Assembly: GCA_910578995.1 (NCBI GenBank)
Contig: CAJTSY010000065.1
Location: 1-21,129 of the forward strand
Reading direction: 5' to 3'
Length of the DNA: 21,129 nt
Origin: an uncultured Acetatifactor sp.
Lineage (GTDB): Bacteria; Bacillota; Clostridia; Lachnospirales; Lachnospiraceae
Shown here: positions 16,520-21,129 of the stretch, piece after piece
Numbering within the stretch: position 1 is the stretch's first letter
How the letters are laid out: every line of letters starts with the position of its first letter
Translations under genes and position numbers: made by a program
Notes under the pieces: generated by a model
The model's database searches: none
Seen by the model: only the letters and a program-made list of their open reading frames with translations
Told to the model about the DNA's origin: nothing

Positions 16520-18523
16520 CTATTCCTCCTGCTTCCGGTACTGCACCGGGGTGAGGCCGTAATTTTTCTTAAACAGGCGGTTAAAATGCTCTACATTCTC
16601 ATATCCCACCTCCGCGGCCACGGTTTCCACGGTCATATCCGTCTCCCGCAGCAGCGTCCGGGCCTTCTTCATCCTCTCCTTGCGGACCGTCTCCTGGAAG
16701 GTCATCCCCGCCTTCTCCTTGATGTATTTGGACAAATAGGGCTTGGACAGATGGAACTCCTCTGACAGCGTATCAAGGGTTACGTTCATGTAGTCATTCT
16801 TGATAAAGCTGATGATTTCCACAATCCGCTCTTCCCGGCCCTCCGTAATATGCTGCTCCACCGCCAGTTTGTTGGCAGCGGATGCCAGGGCCGCAATGGA
16901 AGCTTTGATGATATCCTCGTCCACGCCCACGCCCCAGTAGGTCTTGCCTCCGCAGAGGATGGCCACATAGGCCGCCGCCCTGGAACTGGAGCCCTTGGAA
17001 ATGGCGTGCTCCTCGTACACGGACAGCTGATAGCTGACGCCGAAATAGGTCTTGATGGCATTGCTCACCGCGTCCAGGCGCCCGTTTCCGCCGGCCCTGA
17101 TGACCCTGGTTTCCCCGTTCTGCTCTATGGTCACCTCCGCCTGGATGCCCTTCTCCTGCCGGAAATGGCATTCCGGAATGTGGAAAACGGTTCCCAGGTT
17201 GATGTAATTTTCCTCGAAGATCTGGTAAATTTCCGAAGGATGCAGTTCCTGGTGCCGCCTGTCGGACACGCCCTTGACGAGATACCCCACTTCCTCCTTC
17301 ATGGCCGCGGGCAGGGAGAAGCCGAACTGCTGCTTCAGCACAAAGGCCACGCCGCCCTTGCCGGAAACACTGTTGATGCGGATAACGTCGGACTCGTACT
17401 CCCGCCCTACGTCTTTCGGATCGATGGGCAGATAGGGCACATCCCAGCGGCTGCCGCTCTTTCCCTCCTTCAGCCAGTTCATGCCCTTGCTGATGGCATC
17501 CTGATGGGAGCCGGAAAAAGCGGTGAACACCAGATCCCCTGCGTAAGGCACCCGCTCGTGAACCTTCATGCCTGTAAACCGCTCGTATGCCTCCCGCACC
17601 TCCATGATATGGGAAAAATCAAGCCCGCTGTCCACGCCGTGGCACATCATGTTGATGGCAACCGTTACCAGATCCACATTTCCCGTGCGTTCCCCATTGC
17701 CGAAAAGGGTTCCCTCCACCCGGTCCGCACCGGCCAGGATGCCGAACTCCGCGTCGCTGACGCCGCATCCACGGTCATTGTGGGGGTGGACGCTCAAGAT
17801 TACATTTTCACGGTATTTCATATGTTTGTGCATGTACTCCACCTGGCAGGCGAACACATGGGGCATGGCAACCTGTACCGTGGTGGGTAAATTGATTATG
17901 GCCTTGTGGTTCGCATCCGGCTGCCATACGTCCAGAACCGCGTTGCAGACCTCCAGGGCATACTCCGGCTCGGTCTGAGAGAAGCTCTCCGGACTGTATT
18001 CAAAAGTAAAGTTTCCTTCCGTTTCCTCCGCCATCTCCTTCAAAAGCTTCGCGCCGTCCACCGCAAGCTGCTTGATGGCGTCCTTATCCTTTTTAAAAAC
18101 CTGTTCCCGCTGCTCCACGGAGGTGGAATTGTAGAGATGCACCACAGCATGGGGAGCCCCCGCCACCGCCTCAAAGGTCTTGCGGATGATATGCTCCCTG
18201 GCCTGGGTCAGCACCTGGATGGTGACATTGTCGGGAATCATGTTCCGCTCGATGAGGGCGCGGATAAAATTGTACTCCGTATCGGAGGAAGCCGGAAAGC
18301 CCACCTCGATCTCCTTGAAGCCGATTTTCACCAGTAATTCGAAAAACTCCAGTTTATCCTCCAATGGCATGGGATCGATCAAAGCCTGGTTGCCGTCCCG
18401 CAGATCCACGCTGCACCAGACGGGGGGCTTCTCTATGGTGTCCTTCTTCACCCAGTCGAAGGTCACCTCCGGGGGCATGTGGTAGGTCTTGCCGTATTTT
18501 TTGCTGATCATTGTGTCGTTCAT
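16520..18523 (-). CDS. leuA: 2-isopropylmalate synthase fused to AraC-type HTH domain
   Basis: A 667-residue protein. Residues 1 to about 555 are a full type-2 LeuA, which condenses acetyl-CoA with 2-ketoisovalerate as the first committed step of leucine synthesis. Visible are the catalytic DLRDGNQAL (41-46 LRDGNQ), the metal site HPHNDRG (H246, H248), GNGERTGNVDL, and the C-terminal allosteric domain ending YWGVGVDEDIIKASIAALAS. Normal enzymes stop there. Here an AraC/XylS DNA-binding domain follows in the same frame (about 563-667). Its first helix-turn-helix is LDTLSEEFHLSKPYLSKYIK and its second is VETVAAEVGYENVEHFNRLF, then GLTPVQYR. The start at 18523 is chosen from AAAGGA upstream and the LeuA alignment; 86 further in-frame upstream codons encode a low-complexity sequence unlike LeuA. 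There is no frameshift or stop at the junction. Confidence 0.92.
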   Translation of the reverse strand: MNDTMISKKYGKTYHMPPEVTFDWVKKDTIEKPPVWCSVDLRDGNQALIDPMPLEDKLEFFELLVKIGFKEIEVGFPASSDTEYNFIRALIERNMIPDNVTIQVLTQAREHIIRKTFEAVAGAPHAVVHLYNSTSVEQREQVFKKDKDAIKQLAVDGAKLLKEMAEETEGNFTFEYSPESFSQTEPEYALEVCNAVLDVWQPDANHKAIINLPTTVQVAMPHVFACQVEYMHKHMKYRENVILSVHPHNDRGCGVSDAEFGILAGADRVEGTLFGNGERTGNVDLVTVAINMMCHGVDSGLDFSHIMEVREAYERFTGMKVHERVPYAGDLVFTAFSGSHQDAISKGMNWLKEGKSGSRWDVPYLPIDPKDVGREYESDVIRINSVSGKGGVAFVLKQQFGFSLPAAMKEEVGYLVKGVSDRRHQELHPSEIYQIFEENYINLGTVFHIPECHFRQEKGIQAEVTIEQNGETRVIRAGGNGRLDAVSNAIKTYFGVSYQLSVYEEHAISKGSSSRAAAYVAILCGGKTYWGVGVDEDIIKASIAALASAANKLAVEQHITEGREERIVEIISFIKNDYMNVTLDTLSEEFHLSKPYLSKYIKEKAGMTFQETVRKERMKKARTLLRETDMTVETVAAEVGYENVEHFNRLFKKNYGLTPVQYRKQEE

Positions 18524-18801
18524 TTTGTACGATTCCTTTCTCTTCCCTGGGGCCTGCCTCTTTATCCGGAGGAAGGAACTGTCTTCAAATTGCAGGAACC
18601 GCTTCCTGCCTGCTGCAACCTGCCGACAATTCCCAATACTGTGCCGTCCGCCCGATGCCGGGGTGATTTGCCCACCAACATGACCTTGGTAAAAGCCTGT
18701 GGGCGCCGTACGCCCGGCACCGGGGTAACTCGACTGCTTCCCCCGGCCCTGCCTTGCCCTGTGGGAACTTAATTTCGGCAACGGAAAATCTGTGCCGCCG
18801 A
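18524..18801 (-). other. Long GC-rich structured leader of the leuA fusion gene
   Basis: About 280 bases of likely untranslated leader. Two imperfect 62-base repeats are present on the plus strand (starting 18641 and 18703), sharing CGCCCG and CCGGGGT blocks. In the RNA each gives a CCCG/CGGG stem with a four-base loop. Nearer the gene, GCAGGAA (18592-18598) and TTCCTGC (18603-18609) form a 7-bp hairpin. No T-box AGGGTGG motif and no known riboswitch core was recognised. It may be a regulatory RNA of an unassigned class. Confidence 0.5.
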
Positions 18802-18825
18802 TTTAAAAATCGTAACACAGATTTT
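18785..18825. promoter_or_regulatory. Inverted repeat spanning the leuA promoter, candidate operator
   Basis: AAAATCTGTG (18785-18794) and CACAGATTTT (18816-18825) are perfect 10-bp arms; inside them CGATTT and AAATCG add a second 6-bp match. One arm lies in the promoter spacer and the other just past the predicted start site. This suits a dimeric regulator. A hairpin role in RNA is the alternative. Confidence 0.5.
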
Positions 18826-18837
18826 AATATTGTGCAA
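18809..18837 (-). promoter_or_regulatory. Probable promoter of the leuA fusion gene
   Basis: On the minus strand TTGCAC (18832-18837), 17 bases, then TACGAT (18809-18814), with TG one base before the -10 (extended -10). Each hexamer matches consensus at four of six positions. AT-rich DNA upstream (18841-18960) could act as an UP element. Confidence 0.5.
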
Positions 18838-18840
18838 GTA

Positions 18841-19017
18841 TTAACTTAATGTTTCATATTGATTTATTTTTAGTTTATTTTATATATTTGTACTAATTTT
18901 TCAGATACCAGTTGATTTATTATCTTTATATAAGTGTTGTATATTTATTTATGAACATGTACTATTTTAATTTCCGTTTTACCGGATAATTATATGGGTT
19001 CATCCGAAATGTGAACC
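18841..19017. other. AT-rich intergenic spacer with a small hairpin
   Basis: A strongly AT-rich stretch without genes. It ends in GGTTCA (18997-19002) and TGAACC (19012-19017), a 6-bp inverted repeat with a 9-base loop. Confidence 0.5.
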
Positions 19018-19104
19018 GGGAATTTTCGCTGCCGGAGCCTCCGGAGGATAAAGGCGACAGGCGGCCCTGGCAGCTTCAGGCCGGAGATTTCGCCGAAAAT
19101 ACCC
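19018..19104. repeat. Compact nested-palindrome element
   Basis: GGG-A-ATTTTCG (19018-19028) pairs with CGAAAAT-A-CCC (19094-19104) with a single A/A mismatch. Inside, CTGCC (19029-19033) pairs with GGCAG (19069-19073), and CCGGA (19032-19036) with TCCGG (19040-19044) as an alternative or local stem. The GC-rich interior contrasts with its AT-rich surroundings. It has no U-tract and could be a structured RNA or a small mobile palindromic element. Confidence 0.45.
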
Positions 19105-19207
19105 CTGACCTCCAAAAAAGAATTGAAAAATATTCCATTCTATGATAAGCTGATAACAGGCAGGCAGATTTTCTAATAACCGTTTCTGACAGTCAAAGAG
19201 TCATCTC

Positions 19208-19236
19208 TTGAAATTCGGAAAATTCTTGCTTATATT
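19208..19236 (+). promoter_or_regulatory. Promoter of the Rpn-family gene
   Basis: TTGAAA (19208-19213), a 17-base spacer and TATATT (19231-19236) lie 64 bases upstream of the ATG at 19300. Both hexamers match the housekeeping consensus at five of six positions. Confidence 0.7.
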
Positions 19237-19299
19237 TCAGAAAAACAAAGGCGGGAGTTTCCGTATAAGCTCCCGGAATAAAGGACGGGAGGTATTCAG

Positions 19300-20277
19300 A
19301 TGGCACGGGATAAGAACAACTCACGAAACAGAGACATTCTACAGAACAGAAACATTCCGCAGAAAAAGGACATACCGCAGAAGAAGGGCATTCCACAGAA
19401 AGACATTCTGGAAAAGATACTGCTGGCATACGGCGATGTATTTGCTGACTGCCAAAATGCCCTGGCCTATGAGGGACAGCAGCGGCTTCGGGCAGAAGAT
19501 CTGATCCCTGCCCCCACGGAAAGTTTTTATCCGGGAAAAGAGGGCCTGCGCAGCCAGTTCAGCGACGTGAGTTCCTATTTAATGAATGAAGGGAAAATCA
19601 AAATACAGTACCTCATCGGAAACGAAACCGGCCTGGAAGGACGGCAGGTACTGCGGAAGGCCTCCTACCAGGGCGGTGCCTACCGGACTCAGCTTGATTC
19701 CGGAAAGCCGGTCTATCCCATAATCGGCATGGTGATCGACTGGACCCACAAAGGTTCCAGGATTCCCTTAAGCCTCCATGAACTGCTGCGCAGGGACGGT
19801 GTCCCCCAGGAAGATTTGGACCGGGTTGACGATGTAAGGCTTGAAGTCTACCATATGCACAGCCTGCCGCCGGAAGTCCGGAGACGATTCACCAGTGACC
19901 TGGGATTTGTGGTAGATTTTCTGAACGAAGGGAGTTTTGAAAACCGTCGGGAACAGCCCATTATCCATGCGGAAGCGCTCTGCGAGATGATGGCGGCCCT
20001 CACCGGGGATACACGTTTTACAGATCAGATGGCAGAATTGTTGAAAAAGCAAAGAGAAAGAAAGGAAATCATTATGTGTGAATATATAGATATGTTGGAA
20101 GCACGCGGAGAGGAACGGGGCATAAAAATTGGCGAGGAGCAGGGAGCCGTCAAAGGAGAAAACCGCCTTGCCAGGCTGATTCAGCTCCTCATGAGCGAGA
20201 AAAAGTACAAGGATGTGGAAGCCGTATCCTCAAGCCGGGAAAAACGGCATGAATTCTACCGAAAATACGGTATTTAA
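19300..20277 (+). CDS. Rpn-family PD-(D/E)XK nuclease / putative transposase
   Basis: A 325-residue protein of the Rpn (recombination-promoting nuclease, formerly transposase_31-like) group common in gut Clostridia. The family pattern is clear: ILLAYGDVFADCQNALAYEG, then ED(L)IPAPTE, the acidic FSDVSSYL (Asp89) and the next strand IQYLIGNETG with Glu109. Further on come PVYPIIGMVIDWTHK and LSLHELL, and the C-terminal ARGEERGIKIGEEQGAVKGE helix ending HEFYRKYGI. The second acidic motif differs from the common I(E/G)IENQ form, so activity is uncertain. The N-terminal 40 residues precede the domain and hold a six-residue repeat of the I-P-Q-K-K type. The start follows GGGAGGT at good spacing. 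Its role is probably recombination or mobile-element biology. Confidence 0.8.
   Translation: MARDKNNSRNRDILQNRNIPQKKDIPQKKGIPQKDILEKILLAYGDVFADCQNALAYEGQQRLRAEDLIPAPTESFYPGKEGLRSQFSDVSSYLMNEGKIKIQYLIGNETGLEGRQVLRKASYQGGAYRTQLDSGKPVYPIIGMVIDWTHKGSRIPLSLHELLRRDGVPQEDLDRVDDVRLEVYHMHSLPPEVRRRFTSDLGFVVDFLNEGSFENRREQPIIHAEALCEMMAALTGDTRFTDQMAELLKKQRERKEIIMCEYIDMLEARGEERGIKIGEEQGAVKGENRLARLIQLLMSEKKYKDVEAVSSSREKRHEFYRKYGI
19333..19416 (+). repeat. 18-nt coding microsatellite at the N-terminus of the Rpn protein
   Basis: Three 18-base units (19333, 19351, 19369), one 15-base unit (19387) and a degenerate copy (19402) share a CAT-T/A-C-C/T-CAGAA core. They encode DILQNR, NIPQKK, DIPQKK, GIPQK and DILEK (residues 12-39). 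All lengths are multiples of three, so the frame is kept. Confidence 0.75.
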
Positions 20278-20533
20278 CACGCCGCCCCAATTCCTTTCAA
20301 TACGTCTCTCTTTCCCGGCTTTTACATGTAAAACAGGTGATCCGAGCGGACTTCCTCCCCTCCGAATTCAACCGGCAGATGAATTCCTCTCCCGCATTCT
20401 CCCTCCCGGTTATTGCGCTTCCTGTTTCTATCCGTTAAAATAAAGCAACAAGGATCCTGAAACATCCCCAAGCCTACCCATCTGCAAAGCAGAAAACAAC
20501 AAATATACAACCCCTAAAAAGAAGCAGGCCCCG
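20278..20533. other. Gene-free region with a 14-bp palindrome
   Basis: No gene or terminator was recognised. TTTTACATGTAAAA (20320-20333) is a perfect palindrome 43 bases after the Rpn stop, possibly a regulator site. Confidence 0.4.
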
Positions 20534-20805
20534 TATATGGAACACCTGATAACAGGAACAGGCTTTGCATTTGAAACACTCGATAGCAAAAGTAGCCTTT
20601 GCATTTGGAACACCCGATAACAGGAACAGGCTTTGCATTTGAAACACCCGATAACAAAAGCAGCCTTCGCATTTGGAACACCTGATAACAGGAACAGGTT
20701 TCGCATTTGAAACACCTGATAACAAAAGCATACAGCGCATATGGAACATCCGGAAACAGGAGAAAGTAACGGACATGGAACATCTGAAAACAGGAGAAGT
20801 CATCA
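20534..20805 (+). repeat. Eight-unit 34-nt tandem array made of translation-start units
   Basis: Units start at 20534, 20568, 20602, 20636, 20670, 20704, 20738 and 20772 with no spacing error. Each has ATG or TTG at unit positions 4-6 followed by GRAACAYC (ATG in units 1, 7, 8; TTG in 2-6). Two forms alternate: one with AACAGGAACAGG, the other with AACAAAAGCA, giving a 68-base higher-order period. The last unit is the true start region of the XRE gene. There are no spacers between units, so it is not CRISPR. Confidence 0.85.
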
Positions 20806-20912
20806 GCAAGAGACGCCGGGAACTGGGGCTCACCCAGGGCCAACTGGCCAAATCCCTGAACATTTCCTTCCAGGCGGTCTCGAAATGGGAAAACGGAGTT
20901 TCCCATAGTTAA
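20775..20912 (+). pseudogene. Truncated XRE/HTH_3 transcriptional regulator
   Basis: A 45-residue frame with a nearly complete Cro/CI helix-turn-helix: GEVISKRRRELGLTQGQLAK, SLNISFQAVSKWENGVS, then stop after HS. Relatives continue after WENGVS with PD and a longer domain including further helices, and usually more C-terminal sequence. Nothing in any frame downstream restores this, so it reads as a broken gene. A functional mini-protein is possible but it lacks helices 4-5 of the fold. The ATG at 20775 has AGGAG (20758-20762) upstream; an in-frame TTG at 20673 in array unit 5 would add 34 residues. A strong terminator follows 60 bases later, so the locus is still organised like a transcription unit. 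Confidence 0.7.
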
Positions 20913-20971
20913 AGATACCACACCAAATATGATGAACCCACGCTTATACACTACCAGCTATAATAAACCGC

Positions 20972-21011
20972 AAGGACAGCAATTTGATGATACTGCTGTC
21001 CTTTCTTTTAT
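20972..21011 (+). terminator. Strong intrinsic terminator
   Basis: AAGGACAGCA (20972-20981) and TGCTGTCCTT (20994-21003) form a perfect 10-bp stem with a 12-base loop, followed by TTCTTTTA. It ends the unit holding the array and XRE remnant. Confidence 0.88.
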
Positions 21012-21086
21012 AAAATTGCAGTACACATAAAAAAGCTGTAAAATGATAAATATATTTGTCCTTGTAACAATTCTCGGACATTTGCC

Positions 21087-21095
21087 TGTTATACT
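21087..21095 (+). promoter_or_regulatory. Extended -10 promoter for the next gene
   Basis: TGTTATACT gives an extended -10 (TGn plus TATACT) about 28 bases upstream of the ATG at 21124. No good -35 lies at 17 bases. Confidence 0.5.
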
Positions 21096-21123
21096 ATCTG
21101 CAAAAAGCAAAGGAAGTGAGGAT

Positions 21124-21129
21124 ATGAAG
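21124..21129 (+). CDS. First two codons of a gene running out of the window
   Basis: ATGAAG preceded by AGGAAG (21111-21116) and GAGG, an evident ribosome binding site, at the window end. Only Met-Lys is visible, so the product is unknown. Confidence 0.55.

Noticed and set aside
18524..18781. An 86-residue N-terminal extension of the LeuA fusion
   Set aside because: The extra codons give low-complexity sequence unlike LeuA, come from the structured repeat region, and the ATG at 18523 has its own binding site.
18524..18840. T-box or leader-peptide attenuator for leucine
   Set aside because: No AGGGTGG-type T-box sequence and no leucine-rich leader peptide with a good ribosome binding site; the terminator-like stem near 18592-18609 lacks a T-run.
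20534..20805. CRISPR array
   Set aside because: The 34-base units are contiguous with no unique spacers, and there are no cas genes nearby.
20428..20951. Three overlapping Cys/Leu-rich minus-strand proteins across the array
   Set aside because: They are products of the 34-base period, which cycles through all three frames; they have no ribosome binding sites and no family resemblance.

Overview
The window looks like chromosomal DNA from a low-to-mid GC Gram-positive anaerobe, most likely a gut Clostridia of the Lachnospiraceae type. The grounds are strong AGGAGG-type ribosome binding sites, TTGACA/TATAAT promoters, U-tract terminators, lipoprotein solute-binding proteins, a Bacillus-like fructosamine (Frl) gene set and an Rpn-family nuclease. 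The genus cannot be fixed from the sequence alone.

Layout. (1) Bases 1-6375, plus strand: the 3' part of a surface-polysaccharide cluster. A DUF2304 membrane protein, an EmrE-like 4-TM protein and a family 2 glycosyltransferase are followed by rfbF, rfbH, an SDR reductase, an RmlC-like epimerase and rfbG. Together these should make a CDP-3,6-dideoxyhexose. The RmlC-like enzyme next to RfbH points to an L-sugar such as CDP-ascarylose. The E3 reductase that normally serves RfbH is not present here. (2) Bases 6448-14766, minus strand: an operon read from a near-consensus promoter at 14815-14843. Its order is FrlB-like SIS deglycase, FrlD-like kinase, metal-dependent amidohydrolase, ABC solute-binding lipoprotein, two permeases, iron-type alcohol dehydrogenase and GntR/UTRA regulator. 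Except for the amidohydrolase and the dehydrogenase, the content matches the B. subtilis frl fructosamine operon, so it probably imports and breaks down a glycated amine. (3) Bases 15017-16345, minus strand: a lipoprotein with a DUF1266-like C-terminus.

(4) Bases 16520-18837, minus strand: a 667-residue protein in which a complete leucine-pathway 2-isopropylmalate synthase, including its C-terminal allosteric domain, is fused in frame to an AraC-type DNA-binding domain. Its promoter lies inside a 10-bp-arm inverted repeat, and its long GC-rich leader contains two imperfect 62-nt repeats. A leucine-sensing enzyme that is also a transcription factor is the most striking hypothesis in the window.

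(5) Bases 18841-21129, mostly plus strand: an AT-rich spacer, a compact palindromic element, an Rpn/PD-(D/E)XK nuclease with an N-terminal coding microsatellite, and an eight-unit 34-nt tandem array. Every array unit carries an ATG or TTG at the same place, and the last unit is the real start of a truncated XRE regulator. A strong terminator follows, and then the promoter and first two codons of another gene.
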